From Stenotrophomonas maltophilia D457 (GTDB lineage: Bacteria > Pseudomonadota > Gammaproteobacteria > Xanthomonadales > Xanthomonadaceae): a stretch of 64,000 nt of DNA. Made by a program: the position numbers and the translations under genes. The stretch is taken from positions 4,001,001 through 4,065,000 of the forward strand of contig NC_017671.1 of NCBI RefSeq assembly GCF_000284595.1. Reading direction: 5' to 3'. How positions within the stretch are numbered: position 1 is the stretch's first letter; each line of letters begins with the position of its first letter. Below the pieces are notes generated by a model. That model worked only from the letters and a program-made list of their open reading frames with translations, was not told the DNA's origin and ran no database searches. Shown piece after piece: positions 1 through 9,560 of the stretch.

Positions 1-606
1 CGGCAGGCCACGGCGCGACACCGCGATGTGGTCACACGCGGCAAAGCGCTCTGCACTGATCTCCTCGTCGAACAGTGGATGGTCCTCGCGCGCGGCGCCC
101 ATGAACGAGGTACTGAACAGGTTCTGCACCTTGGTATCGGGCGCATGCTTGCCGGCGGTGCTGATGTACAGGTCGATCCGGCCCTGCGCCATCGCATCAT
201 CGTCGGTATCGCCCTCGGGCACGAAGCGCAGCACCGCGCGCGGTGCCTGCTGGCGGAAGATCTCGCGCAGGCGACCGCCAAATCCACCGATGAAGACATC
301 ATTGGCGCGCACGCTGAAGGTTCGCTCGAGCACGCGCATGTCCACTTCACGACCAGCGTTGAAGACGCGGTGGGCCTGCTCGATCACATCGCGGACCTGC
401 TCGCGCAGCTGCAGCGCGCGGGGCGTGGGCGCCAGACCGCGGCCGGCACGCACCAGCACCGGGTCACCCAGCGCAGTGCGGATCCGGCCCAGGGTGCGGC
501 TCATCGCCGGCGCGCTCAGGTTCATGCGGCGCGCGGCGGCGGCCACGCTGCATTCGTCAATCAGCACGTCCAGTGCCAGCAACAGGTTCAGGTCCGGCAG
601 GGGCAT
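1..606 (-). CDS. LysR-family transcriptional regulator (3' part cut by window edge)
   Basis: The minus strand reads open from an ATG at 606 to the window edge, giving 202 residues (start MPLPDLNLLLALDVLIDE). The first 60 residues form a LysR winged helix-turn-helix with the usual SVAAAARRMNLSAPAMSRTLGRIR helix pattern, here of the type in which several positions are typical of the NodD/SyrM-like subgroup. The start of a periplasmic-binding-protein-like effector domain follows. It is transcribed away from the universal stress protein gene at 748, so the 140-bp gap probably holds both promoters. The effector and targets cannot be read from the sequence. The missing C-terminus lies left of base 1. 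Confidence 0.85.
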   Translation of the reverse strand, partial: MPLPDLNLLLALDVLIDECSVAAAARRMNLSAPAMSRTLGRIRTALGDPVLVRAGRGLAPTPRALQLREQVRDVIEQAHRVFNAGREVDMRVLERTFSVRANDVFIGGFGGRLREIFRQQAPRAVLRFVPEGDTDDDAMAQGRIDLYISTAGKHAPDTKVQNLFSTSFMGAAREDHPLFDEEISAERFAACDHIAVSRRGLP

Positions 607-747
607 GACAGTCTCCAGTAAATCAGATGACTCTACGGCACTTGCAACCACCGTGGATTGCGTTCGACGCATTCATTGACTGCCGCGCACGGCATGGGTG
701 CGCGCGGTGACATCGGCGACCATCCCCGTCCTGCCAAGGAGACATCC

Positions 748-1194
748 ATGTTCACTACCCTGCTGGTCGCCCTGGATGGTGGCCCCCAGCACGCACGCGT
801 GCTGGACCTGGCCGCCGCCATCGCCGGCCCCCACAGCCGCCTGCACCTGCTGTGCGTGCTCGACCCCGAATTCGCGCTGGCGGCCGATGCCAGCGAAGCC
901 GATCGCACCGAGTATCCGGAAGCCGCCCGCCAGCGCTCCCGCGCCGAGGCAGTATTGGCCGAAGCTCTGGCCGAACTGCGCGAGCGCGGCGTCGATGCCA
1001 TCGCGCAGATCCCCTCCGGCGATCCCGGCGAAGTGATCAGCGAGCAGGCCCGGCGCCTGAAGTGCGACCTGATCGTGATCGGCCATCGCCACCTGTCCCG
1101 GCTGGAACGCCTGTTCGAACCCTCGGTCGGGCAATGGACCATCGACCACGCGCCCTGCCCCGTGCTGGTGGAAACCCGCGACCCACAACCCTAG
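748..1194 (+). CDS. Universal stress protein (UspA family)
   Basis: This 148-residue protein starts MFTTLLVALDGG, the standard first strand of a single-domain Usp fold, and ends with the family signature HAPCPVLVE. The start at 748 was chosen because a purine-rich GGAG lies just upstream and the family begins here; longer upstream reading adds unrelated residues. The ATP-binding loop of UspFG-type proteins (G-x2-G-x9-G-S/T) is not well kept: the region reads GHRHLSRLERLFEPSVG, so it may not bind ATP in the canonical way. Cytoplasmic stress role is inferred from the family only. It is followed five bases later by an unknown gene, probably co-transcribed. Confidence 0.88.
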   Translation: MFTTLLVALDGGPQHARVLDLAAAIAGPHSRLHLLCVLDPEFALAADASEADRTEYPEAARQRSRAEAVLAEALAELRERGVDAIAQIPSGDPGEVISEQARRLKCDLIVIGHRHLSRLERLFEPSVGQWTIDHAPCPVLVETRDPQP

Positions 1195-1199
1195 CTGCC

Positions 1200-1670
1200 A
1201 TGGCCTCCCGTTCCCCCTTGTTCCCCACCCGCGTCAGCTACCGCGCCTTCGGCCGTCAGTTCGGCCGTGGCGAGCAGGCGCTGCTGGGCGCGATACGGCA
1301 GTTGCGCGACCCCGATCTGCAGGCCGATGGCCTTGCCCAGCTGAGCGGACTCGGGCTTGGCCAGGAGGGCTGCGACGCCTTCATCGGCCTGCTGCCGCTG
1401 CTGGCCACCCCCGCCGCTCCGATCGATCTGCTGCCGGCCGGCTCTCCCTTCATTGCCGCCAGTGAACTGGACCTGCTGGTCTGCCTGCTGCGCATCGCAC
1501 AATGGCGGCATGCACGGCCCCGCGAGGACGACTCGCTGGCACCGTTGCGCCAGCAGCTGGCGCGCTGTGCAATGGCCGTGCAGGCGGCAAACCTGCCGTT
1601 GCGGCAGCGCTCGTTGTCACCGGTCGGGCTGAGGCTGCTCGATCCGACCGGCTGGTTGCGGCAGCGATAA
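1200..1670 (+). CDS. Conserved-looking hypothetical protein
   Basis: A 156-residue protein starting MASRSPLFPTRVSYRAFG, only five bases after the universal stress protein stop, so likely in the same transcript. It is leucine and alanine rich, with a hydrophobic stretch near residues 60-100 that reads as buried helices more than a clear membrane span, and an arginine-rich C-terminus. I see no signal peptide, metal-binding cysteine pairs or catalytic motif and do not recognise the family. Codon use (GC-rich third positions) matches the neighbours, which supports it being a real gene. It converges with the diguanylate cyclase gene, with only 39 bases between stops. Confidence 0.6.
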   Translation: MASRSPLFPTRVSYRAFGRQFGRGEQALLGAIRQLRDPDLQADGLAQLSGLGLGQEGCDAFIGLLPLLATPAAPIDLLPAGSPFIAASELDLLVCLLRIAQWRHARPREDDSLAPLRQQLARCAMAVQAANLPLRQRSLSPVGLRLLDPTGWLRQR

Positions 1671-1709
1671 GCCGTCGCGCCCCCCGTGTGATCGCATGCA
1701 GAGAGCTGC

Positions 1710-3155
1710 TCAGCAGTCCATCGTTCCGTGCGTGCTGCCCTCGTCATCCAGCACGTGCGCATGCAGGATCACCTGGTTGCGGCCAGCCCGCTTGGCGGCA
1801 TACAGGCCGGCATCGGCGTCTGCCAGCAACTGATCGGCACTGGCCAGAGCCGGCGGATGCAGGTAACCCACGCCGATGCTGATACTGACCGATCCTTCCG
1901 GCAACGGCAGCGCTTCGACCGCCTGGCGCAGGCGCTCGGCCAGCGCCAGAACGCCCGACAGCGCGCTTCCGGGCACGATCACCGCAAATTCCTCGCCGCC
2001 ATAACGTGCGACGCTGTCACCGGCGCGACCGGCGCTCGCCTTCAGTACCGCTGCCACGGCCTGCAGGCAGCGGTCGCCGGCGGGATGGCCGTGGCGGTCG
2101 TTGAAGGCCTTGAAATGATCGATATCCAACAGCAGCAGGCCCAGCTCGGTGCCACTGCGCCGTGCGCGATTCCACTCGGCCAGCAGCAGCGCGTCGAACT
2201 CGCGCCGGTTGGCCACGCCTGTCAGGCCATCCTGGCGCGCCAGCTGGTCCAGCGAGGCCTGCCGTTCCATCAGGTCCACCTGCAGCAGGACGCTGCGCAG
2301 GCCGAACCCCAGCGTCGCCACCACGAAACCGCTCACGGCCAGGGGCCGGGCATGGTCGACCACCAGGGTGCCCACCACCAGCAGCAGCAGCGGCAGGATC
2401 ATCGGGCCCGCCGCCTGCACCGTGCGCGCCATCCGCGGATGCGGCGTCAGGACCCGCGCCGGTGCCTGGCTGAGTGCGAGCAGCGCCAGCAGCAGGAACG
2501 GCAGATCGATCAGCAGATCCGCATAGGCACCGAACGCATCACCGGAGGTGTAGTGGTTGATGTAATACGCCACCAACAGGTAGGTCGCCGCATACATCGC
2601 CAGCGCGCGGAAAAAGGTACGCCGCTCGGGAACGTCGCCGGCCAGCCAGCGCACCACCGCGAACACGGCGATGCACAGGTTCTGGATATCGAACATGCGT
2701 TGCATGTTGGACAACGCGTGGTCGTCGATGTCAACGCGGGCGGCGAACGACTGCGCGTGCACGAAGAACAGCACGCCCAGCAGCGCCGCCATGGCCGCAT
2801 CGATCAGGCTGATGCTGACCCGTTCCCGGCGCGCCCTGGCCAGGATGAACACCAGGGGCACACCGTAGAGCACGTAAAGGAACAGGCTTGCGCGCGGGGT
2901 GAAATCGGCACGCCCGGCGCCCAGGGCGTCGATCATGTTGAACGCCATGCCGCCGGCCCACAGCAGCAGCGCCAATGCCGTGGCGCGCCACCCCAGTGCC
3001 GCGTGGTCGCGGCGGGCCCGCCACAGGCAGGCGGCCGCCGCCAGCAACGGGGCACCGGTCAGGAAAACGAAGGAGCCTACCCCGGCCGGACCAGGCCACA
3101 AGGCCAGCACCAGGCCATGGCACAGCACATACAGCAGCGCCAGCACTACCGGCAT
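1710..3155 (-). CDS. Membrane-bound diguanylate cyclase (GGDEF domain)
   Basis: This 481-residue protein makes the second messenger c-di-GMP. About eight hydrophobic segments fill residues 1-290, forming an integral-membrane sensor of unknown ligand. A linker leads into a GGDEF domain (about 310-470) with an intact active site GGEEF near residue 386 and a canonical inhibitory I-site RAGD five residues before it, so product feedback inhibition is expected. There is no EAL domain. ATG at 3155 was chosen over a TTG at 3173 because a G-rich Shine-Dalgarno sequence lies just upstream. The gene follows the formaldehyde cluster on the same strand but is separated from it by a strong palindrome at 3231-3305. 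Confidence 0.9.
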   Translation of the reverse strand: MPVVLALLYVLCHGLVLALWPGPAGVGSFVFLTGAPLLAAAACLWRARRDHAALGWRATALALLLWAGGMAFNMIDALGAGRADFTPRASLFLYVLYGVPLVFILARARRERVSISLIDAAMAALLGVLFFVHAQSFAARVDIDDHALSNMQRMFDIQNLCIAVFAVVRWLAGDVPERRTFFRALAMYAATYLLVAYYINHYTSGDAFGAYADLLIDLPFLLLALLALSQAPARVLTPHPRMARTVQAAGPMILPLLLLVVGTLVVDHARPLAVSGFVVATLGFGLRSVLLQVDLMERQASLDQLARQDGLTGVANRREFDALLLAEWNRARRSGTELGLLLLDIDHFKAFNDRHGHPAGDRCLQAVAAVLKASAGRAGDSVARYGGEEFAVIVPGSALSGVLALAERLRQAVEALPLPEGSVSISIGVGYLHPPALASADQLLADADAGLYAAKRAGRNQVILHAHVLDDEGSTHGTMDC

Positions 3156-3230
3156 GCATCCCCCGATCCGCAAGGCCGTCTACGCGCACGATAGCGCGGG
3201 GCGGCGCCACGAGGGTGTGATCCATCGCTG

Positions 3231-3305
3231 AAAAAGGGGACGGAGGGGATTAAGTCGTTTGCGGCACAGCGGCAAATGCGACTTAATCCCCTCCGTCCCC
3301 TTTTT
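3231..3305. terminator. Long perfect palindrome with T/A tails, probable bidirectional terminator
   Basis: Two perfectly complementary 27-base arms (3231-3257 and 3279-3305) enclose a 21-base loop that itself contains TTTGC...GCAAA. The outer ends are A5 and T5-T7 runs, so transcripts in either direction would form a hairpin followed by U residues. It lies between the fghA stop (3316) and the diguanylate cyclase start (3155), both on the minus strand. One complete arm recurs at 22175-22201, which marks it as a dispersed repeat and not just a local terminator. Confidence 0.75.
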
Positions 3306-3315
3306 TTCCGGGGGC

Positions 3316-4146
3316 TCAGCCCTGCAGGGCGCGGGCGTGGTGGGCGATGTGCTCGCCGATGTAGCTGCCAATGAAGTAGTAGCTGTGGTCGTAGCCGGGC
3401 TGCAGGCGCAGGGTCAGCGGATGGCCGGCAGCGGCGCAGGCCTCCTGCAGGCGCTGCGGCTGCAGCTGGGTCTGCAGGAACTCGTCCGCCTCGCCCTGGT
3501 CGATCAGCAACGGCAGGCGCTCGCTGGCCGCGGCAATCAATGCGCAGGCGTCCCATTGCGCCCAGTCGGCCGGGTTGTCGCCAAGGTAGGCGTGGAAGGC
3601 CTTCTGCCCCCACGGAACATGGCTGGGCGCGACGATCGGCGAGAACGCCGACACGCTGCGGTAGCGCCCCGGATTGCGCAGCGCGATCACCAGCGCACCG
3701 TGGCCGCCCATCGAGTGCCCGCTGATGGCGCGTGCGCCGGTCGCCGGGAACTCCGCTTCGATCAGCGCCGGCAACTCGTGCACTACATAGTCATGCATGC
3801 GGAAGTGCTTCGCCCAGGGCGCACGGGTGGCGTTGAGGTAGAACCCTGCGCCCTTGCCCAGGTCGTAGCCTTCGGCATCGGCCACGTCATCACCGCGCGG
3901 GCTGGTATCAGGCGCGACAATGATCACGCCGTGTTCGGCCGCATAGCGCTGCGCGCCCGCCTTGGTGATGAAATTCTGCTCGGTGCAGGTCAGCCCGCTC
4001 AGCCAGTACAGCACCGGCAGCGTCTGCGTTTCCGCCTGCGGCGGCAGGTACACGGCGAACTGCATGTCGCAGCCCAGCGTGGTCGAATGATGGCGGTAGA
4101 CATCCTGCCAACCGCCAAAACAGGCGCGGTGTTCAATGCGTTCCAT
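3316..4146 (-). CDS. fghA: S-formylglutathione hydrolase
   Basis: A 276-residue esterase-D-type alpha/beta hydrolase that splits S-formylglutathione into formate and glutathione, the last step of glutathione-dependent formaldehyde detoxification in the cytoplasm. The nucleophile elbow GHSMGGHGA places the catalytic serine at residue 145, and the catalytic histidine lies in the C-terminal YDHSYYF segment. LSGLTCTEQNF is the family signature near residue 50. Length is normal. It is the last gene of the frmR-frmA-yqcC-like-fghA run, separated from the YqcC-like gene by 63 bases containing a SMAG palindrome (4188-4213). Confidence 0.94.
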   Translation of the reverse strand: MERIEHRACFGGWQDVYRHHSTTLGCDMQFAVYLPPQAETQTLPVLYWLSGLTCTEQNFITKAGAQRYAAEHGVIIVAPDTSPRGDDVADAEGYDLGKGAGFYLNATRAPWAKHFRMHDYVVHELPALIEAEFPATGARAISGHSMGGHGALVIALRNPGRYRSVSAFSPIVAPSHVPWGQKAFHAYLGDNPADWAQWDACALIAAASERLPLLIDQGEADEFLQTQLQPQRLQEACAAAGHPLTLRLQPGYDHSYYFIGSYIGEHIAHHARALQG

Positions 4147-4187
4147 GGTGCTCTCCTGCGCGGCGCGTCAGCGCACGCGTGCTTCTG

Positions 4188-4213
4188 GTAGATGCCGACC
4201 TTGGTCGGCTTAT
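4188..4213 (+). repeat. SMAG (GTAG-headed REP) monomer
   Basis: GTAG head at 4188 followed by the dyad GCCGACC-TT-GGTCGGC. It overlaps the stop codon of the YqcC-like gene on the opposite strand (4210-4212) and sits inside the frm cluster. Confidence 0.75.
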
Positions 4214-4566
4214 CCACGCCCGGCGTGGACGCCTTGGTTGATCAGTTCATCCAGCTGTGCCAGCAGGCGCAGCAACGATTCGACGCCAGGCTGGCCGTCC
4301 AGGTTGCGATACGCCGCGACCGCCACGTCGCTGCGCGGTGGCCACAGGCCGTCGGCGCGGGCTTCGTGCAGGCGCGGCAGGAATACCTGTGCCAGCCAGT
4401 GCTCGAACGGCATTTCATCAATGCCGAAGGGCGAGTCCACCGCGCGCGGTGGACCCACGCCGCCCTCGACCCAGCCCAGCGCGCGCAGCGCCTGCTCGAT
4501 CGGGTCGACCAGGGCCGCGCGTGGATCCTCCGCACGCGGCCTGCGCAGGGCGTCGAACCAGCCCAC
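4210..4566 (-). CDS. YqcC-like (DUF446) protein
   Basis: This 118-residue protein carries the YqcC family core: FGIDEMPFEHWLAQVFLPRLH near residues 47-67 corresponds to the E. coli YqcC stretch with M-x3-EWLQ-x3-IPR-MH, and a C-terminal helix pair follows. No enzymatic activity is established for the family. It starts eight bases after the frmA stop and precedes fghA, so it is embedded in the formaldehyde operon, which is an unusual place for it. It could be a passenger or have a role tied to the pathway; the sequence does not decide. Its stop codon overlaps a SMAG repeat. Confidence 0.75.
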   Translation of the reverse strand: MGWFDALRRPRAEDPRAALVDPIEQALRALGWVEGGVGPPRAVDSPFGIDEMPFEHWLAQVFLPRLHEARADGLWPPRSDVAVAAYRNLDGQPGVESLLRLLAQLDELINQGVHAGRG

Positions 4567-4574
4567 GCCGCGGC

Positions 4575-6018
<1,444 letters not shown>

Positions 6019-6037
6019 GATCAGGCCACCTCGAAAC

Positions 6038-6057
6038 TATACTGGGGGATAGTATAC
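6038..6057 (-). promoter_or_regulatory. Candidate FrmR operator
   Basis: On the minus strand the sequence reads GTATACTATCCCCCAGTATA: an AT-rich dyad (ATACT/AGTAT) around a run of five C residues. This is the architecture of FrmR/RcnR-family sites (AT-rich half-sites flanking a G/C tract). It lies 20 bases upstream of frmR, where it would overlap the promoter. Confidence 0.75.
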
Positions 6058-6088
6058 ACGGGCAACCATCCCGCTCAATCGTGCCGTT

Positions 6089-6994
6089 TCAATCGAACAA
6101 GCCCTCACCCGCCAGCCGCGCCAGCTCATCCACCACATAGCGCACCTTCGGCCGCAGGTGCCGGGTCGGTGGCCACAGCGCATGGATGTCGATATGCCGT
6201 TGCATGTGCGCATCCAGCACCGAGTGCAGCGCGCCGGATTCCAGATGTCGGCGTACCAGTGAAATGGGCATCTGGCAGATGCCCAGTCCTGCGATGGCCG
6301 CATCGATCACTGCGTCACCATCGTTGAGCTGGTAGGCCGCGTTCGGGATGAACGTTACCTCGGCGTCATCACTGCCAATCCGCCACGCCACCGGTTGCCC
6401 ATGGCGGAAGCCGACGATGCTGCGATGCTGCGCCAGTTCCTCCACGGTCGCTGGCACGCCATGCGCCTGCAGGTACTCCGGCGATGCGCAGGTGACCAGG
6501 CGCTGGCGACCCAGCCGGCGCGCGACCAGGTGCTCGGCCTGGTGCAACCCGCCGAAGCGGATCAGCAGGTCGATGCCCTCTTCGACCGGATCGACGAAGT
6601 GATCGGTGAAGGTCATCGTCAGTTGCAGGTCCGGGTACTGCCGGCACAGGCGCAGCAGCACGGGCAGCACCACCAGCCGCCCGAACGAGGATGGCATGTC
6701 GATGCGCAGCCGTCCGCTGGGCAGGCCGGCCGACCCCAGGCAGGCTTCGGCGGCGGAGATTTCTTCCAGCGCCGCCGCACACGATGCGTAGTACGCCTCG
6801 CCATCGGTGGTCAGCGCGATACGCCGCGTGGTGCGGTGGAACAGGCGCACGCCCAGCCGCGCTTCCAGCCGGGCGATGGCCTTGCCCACTGCCGAGCGCG
6901 AGATGCCCAGCGCGTCGGCAGCCTCGGTGAAGCTGCCTGAGCGGGCCGTGGTAACGAAGGTCACCAGGCCATTCAACGATTCCAGCGGCAGCAT
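6089..6994 (-). CDS. LysR-family transcriptional regulator
   Basis: A 301-residue LysR protein. Residues 1-60 carry the winged helix-turn-helix (FTEAADALGISRSAVGKAIARLEARLGVRLFHRTTR), followed by the two-lobed effector domain from about residue 90. The CrgA/DsdC-like pattern of the C-terminal half (RRLGRQRLVTCASPEYL) matches regulators that sit beside oxidoreductase genes. It is divergent from the ene-reductase gene at 7115, with about 120 bases between starts, so it probably regulates that gene. Effector unknown. It reads towards frmR but the frm operator intervenes. Confidence 0.9.
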   Translation of the reverse strand: MLPLESLNGLVTFVTTARSGSFTEAADALGISRSAVGKAIARLEARLGVRLFHRTTRRIALTTDGEAYYASCAAALEEISAAEACLGSAGLPSGRLRIDMPSSFGRLVVLPVLLRLCRQYPDLQLTMTFTDHFVDPVEEGIDLLIRFGGLHQAEHLVARRLGRQRLVTCASPEYLQAHGVPATVEELAQHRSIVGFRHGQPVAWRIGSDDAEVTFIPNAAYQLNDGDAVIDAAIAGLGICQMPISLVRRHLESGALHSVLDAHMQRHIDIHALWPPTRHLRPKVRYVVDELARLAGEGLFD

Positions 6995-7114
6995 CTATCA
7001 CGCTCCATTGGGGACAAATAGTCCCGCGCCCAGGGAGATCGAAGCGCTTTATGCGTCCGCATGTCAACTCCATCCTGTGTGCATCGCGCCGCTGGCGCCT
7101 TCCCCCACACCGAG

Positions 7115-8227
7115 ATGACCGACATGATCGCCGCCCTGTTCCGCCCCTTCGATCTGGCAGGCACCGCCCTGCGCAACCGCATCGCGATGGCCCCGATGAC
7201 CCGCGCCCGCAACCCCGGTGCGGTCGCCAACGAACTCACCGCGCAGTACTACCGGCAGCGCGCCAGCGTCGGCCTGATCATCAGTGAAGGCACCCCGGTC
7301 TCGCCGCAGGGCCAGGGCTACATCGACGTCCCGGGTATCTGGTCGGCCGAGCAGGTGGCCGGGTGGAAGCTCGTCACCGAGGCGGTGCATGCCGCACAGG
7401 GCACGATCTTCGCCCAGCTCTGGCACGTCGGCCGCATGTCGCATTCCTCGCTGCAGCCCGACGGTGGGCAGCCGGTCAGCGCCGGTACCCGCCCGGTGGC
7501 CAGCGCACCGAAGAACACCTCGTTCGTGTACCTGGAGGATGGCAGCCGCGGCCACGCCGATCCCACCCCGGCACGTGCACTGGAGACCGCAGAGATCCCC
7601 GGCATCGTCGACGACTTCGTGCGCGGCGCAGAGAACGCCATCGCCGCCGGCTTCGACGGCATCGAACTGCATGCCGCCAACGGCTACCTGTTCGAACAGT
7701 TCCTCAACCCGGTCATCAACCAGCGCGAAGATCACTACGGCGGCTCGCTGCCCAACCGCGCGCGCTTGATCCTGGACACCGTCGATGCGATGGCCCAGCG
7801 CATCGGTGCGCAGCGCATCGGCGTGCGCCTGGCACCGAACAATCTCACCTTCGACATGCCGTTCTACCCCGACAACGAGGCCACCTATCTGTACCTGGCC
7901 GAGGAACTGGGCAAGCGCGGCCTGGCCTATGTGCATCTCAACGACAACCAGCAGGCGGGCCAGTCGGTGCTGGGCGAGGCCTTCCTGCAGCAGTTCAAGC
8001 AGGCCTACGGTGGCACCGTGATCCTGGCCGGCGGCATGACCCGCGAACGCGCCCTGCAGCTGGTCGAGGCCGGCACCATCGACCTTGCCGCGTTCGGCCA
8101 GCCGTTCATCGCCAACCCGGATCTGGTCGAACGCCTGCAGCGCAACATCGCGTTGGCCACGCCCGACCGCAGCACCTATTACGGGGGCGGCGAGGCGGGC
8201 TATCTCGATTACCCGGCCGCAGGCTGA
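7115..8227 (+). CDS. Old-yellow-enzyme family alkene reductase (NemA-like)
   Basis: A 370-residue FMN-dependent TIM-barrel oxidoreductase of the NemA/OPR group, which reduces activated alkenes, N-ethylmaleimide or nitrate esters with NAD(P)H. Family marks are FDLAGTALRNRIAMAPMTRAR at the N-terminus, the substrate-binding region IELHAANGYLFEQFLNP around residue 180, DHYGGSLPNRARL, and the C-terminal phosphate-binding AGGMTRERAL and FGQPFIANPDL. ATG at 7115 is used; ATG at 7124 is an alternative three codons in, with a slightly better-spaced purine stretch. It is divergent from a LysR gene, its likely regulator, and may share electrophile-defence physiology with the adjacent frm genes. Confidence 0.92.
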   Translation: MTDMIAALFRPFDLAGTALRNRIAMAPMTRARNPGAVANELTAQYYRQRASVGLIISEGTPVSPQGQGYIDVPGIWSAEQVAGWKLVTEAVHAAQGTIFAQLWHVGRMSHSSLQPDGGQPVSAGTRPVASAPKNTSFVYLEDGSRGHADPTPARALETAEIPGIVDDFVRGAENAIAAGFDGIELHAANGYLFEQFLNPVINQREDHYGGSLPNRARLILDTVDAMAQRIGAQRIGVRLAPNNLTFDMPFYPDNEATYLYLAEELGKRGLAYVHLNDNQQAGQSVLGEAFLQQFKQAYGGTVILAGGMTRERALQLVEAGTIDLAAFGQPFIANPDLVERLQRNIALATPDRSTYYGGGEAGYLDYPAAG

Positions 8228-8246
8228 TCCCGCACGGGGCCCGCAC

Positions 8247-8285
8247 GGGGTCGGATCCCCTTCCAACGGAAAGGGCTCTGACCCC
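8247..8285. repeat. GGGTCAGA-type palindrome, imperfect copy
   Basis: Arms GGGGTCGGATCCCCTTCC and GGAAAGGGCTCTGACCCC flank a three-base loop. It belongs to the family also seen at 16547, 40680, 55552 and 63165. A second partial arm set (GGAGTCAGAGCC and GGATCCGACCCC) follows to 8334. It lies between the convergent ends of the ene-reductase and SMI1-like genes, where it could act as a terminator hairpin, though no T-run follows. Confidence 0.65.
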
Positions 8286-8339
8286 TGTTCGGCGAACAAG
8301 GAGTCAGAGCCACGCTGCGCCCGGATCCGACCCCGGCCC

Positions 8340-9017
8340 TCAGGCGTCCTCGCGCACGTAGGCGAACGACTCGTCCAACCGCTCGAAGCCGATCACTTCA
8401 GCGACGATGGCCTGTGCCTCGTCTTCGCTGAAGTTCCCTTCTTCAATATCGTCAACGCGGGCGAACAGCCGCTGCAATGCCGCATACTGGTCGCCGCGCA
8501 GGAAGGAATGGTGAGTCTGCAGCCAGCGCTGCAGATTCCCGGCCAGCTCGCCGTGCGACAGCAGTGTGTACGGCCGCTGGTAGTCGGCAACCGCTTCGAC
8601 CATCTTGCGGAACACGAAATCCTGGTAGCTGGCGGCCAGCACGTCGGCACGGTCGTCGTCATGCCACACCATCACCACCGGCGGTTCGCTGAAACCGGGC
8701 GCGTTGCTCCAGAAACAGTAACTGTCACCCGCGCCGGTCCGCGCAAAGGGCAGCAACTGCAGGTCAGTGCGCAGGGGATTGTAATGATCCTCCGCGGTCA
8801 GCTCCTGCCACGCCTCGAGCAGTTCATCGTCCTCCAACGGCTCATAGTCCTGGGCGTACAGCAGCACCGGCGGTTCTGCCTGCAGCGCCGGGAATACCAC
8901 CTCGGACCATTCCGGATGGGGAGCACCCCAGCTCAACCGACCCGCTGCATGCAACTGCTTGAACAGGGGCGGGAAGGTCTGGCCCGTGGCCTGTTCGATG
9001 CCGGATAGCGCGCTCAT
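8340..9017 (-). CDS. SMI1/KNR4-like domain protein
   Basis: A 225-residue acidic cytoplasmic protein. The N-terminal part (GIEQATGQTFPPLFKQLHAAG, then LSWGAPHPEW and a run of acidic residues near position 65-75) resembles the SUKH/SMI1-KNR4 fold used both in housekeeping proteins and as immunity proteins for polymorphic toxins. ATG at 9017 has an AAGGA Shine-Dalgarno; an upstream extension to 9086 is unlikely. No toxin gene is adjacent: neighbours are an ene-reductase and a VOC protein. So an immunity role is possible but not supported by context. Assignment is by overall pattern, not a strict motif. Confidence 0.6.
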   Translation of the reverse strand: MSALSGIEQATGQTFPPLFKQLHAAGRLSWGAPHPEWSEVVFPALQAEPPVLLYAQDYEPLEDDELLEAWQELTAEDHYNPLRTDLQLLPFARTGAGDSYCFWSNAPGFSEPPVVMVWHDDDRADVLAASYQDFVFRKMVEAVADYQRPYTLLSHGELAGNLQRWLQTHHSFLRGDQYAALQRLFARVDDIEEGNFSEDEAQAIVAEVIGFERLDESFAYVREDA

Positions 9018-9131
9018 GGATGTCCTTGTCGATGGAGACCGCCCAGCTTGCCCGAATCCGCGCAGGAGATGAACCGGCGGCACCACGCGGCAGGACTAGA
9101 CTGCGACCACCGGATGCCGCCCATCGCTACC

Positions 9132-9548
9132 ATGAACGCCACTGCCCACAGCTTCATCGTCAACATGGACGTGCCCGACCTGGCCGCCGCCGAAGACTTC
9201 TACATCCGGGCCTTCGGCCTGCGCATCGGCCGCCGTCTCGGCCCGGGCGCCGTGGAGCTGCTCGGTGGGCCAACGCCGCTCTACCTGCTGCACAACGACG
9301 CCGGCAGCGCCGCCACGGAAGACGGCGACGTGCGCGACTACGAGCGTCATTGGACGCCGCTGCACCTGGACTGGGTGGTGGATGACATTGAAGCCGCGCT
9401 GGCACGTGCAGTTGCGGCCGGGGCGACACTCGAGCAGTCCGTGCGCGAGCGTCGCTGGGGACGCATCGCCGTACTGGCCGATCCGTTCGGGCATGGCTTC
9501 TGCCTGATCCAGTTCAGTGGCGAAGGCTACGATGCGCTGGTTGAATGA
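9132..9548 (+). CDS. VOC-superfamily (glyoxalase/bleomycin-resistance fold) protein
   Basis: A 138-residue protein with paired beta-alpha-beta-beta-beta modules. The N-terminal module begins FIVNMDVPDLAAAEDFYIRAFGLRIG and the C-terminal one holds HLDWVVDDIEAALARAVAAGA and ADPFGHGFCLIQF. His and Glu/Gln positions that could bind a metal are present (HLDW; the C-terminal strand), but the substrate is not readable. ATG at 9132 matches where family members begin. It is divergent from the SMI1-like gene and converges with the PhlG-like gene, whose stop is 12 bases away. Confidence 0.82.
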   Translation: MNATAHSFIVNMDVPDLAAAEDFYIRAFGLRIGRRLGPGAVELLGGPTPLYLLHNDAGSAATEDGDVRDYERHWTPLHLDWVVDDIEAALARAVAAGATLEQSVRERRWGRIAVLADPFGHGFCLIQFSGEGYDALVE

Positions 9549-9560
9549 CCGGCGCGCCGT

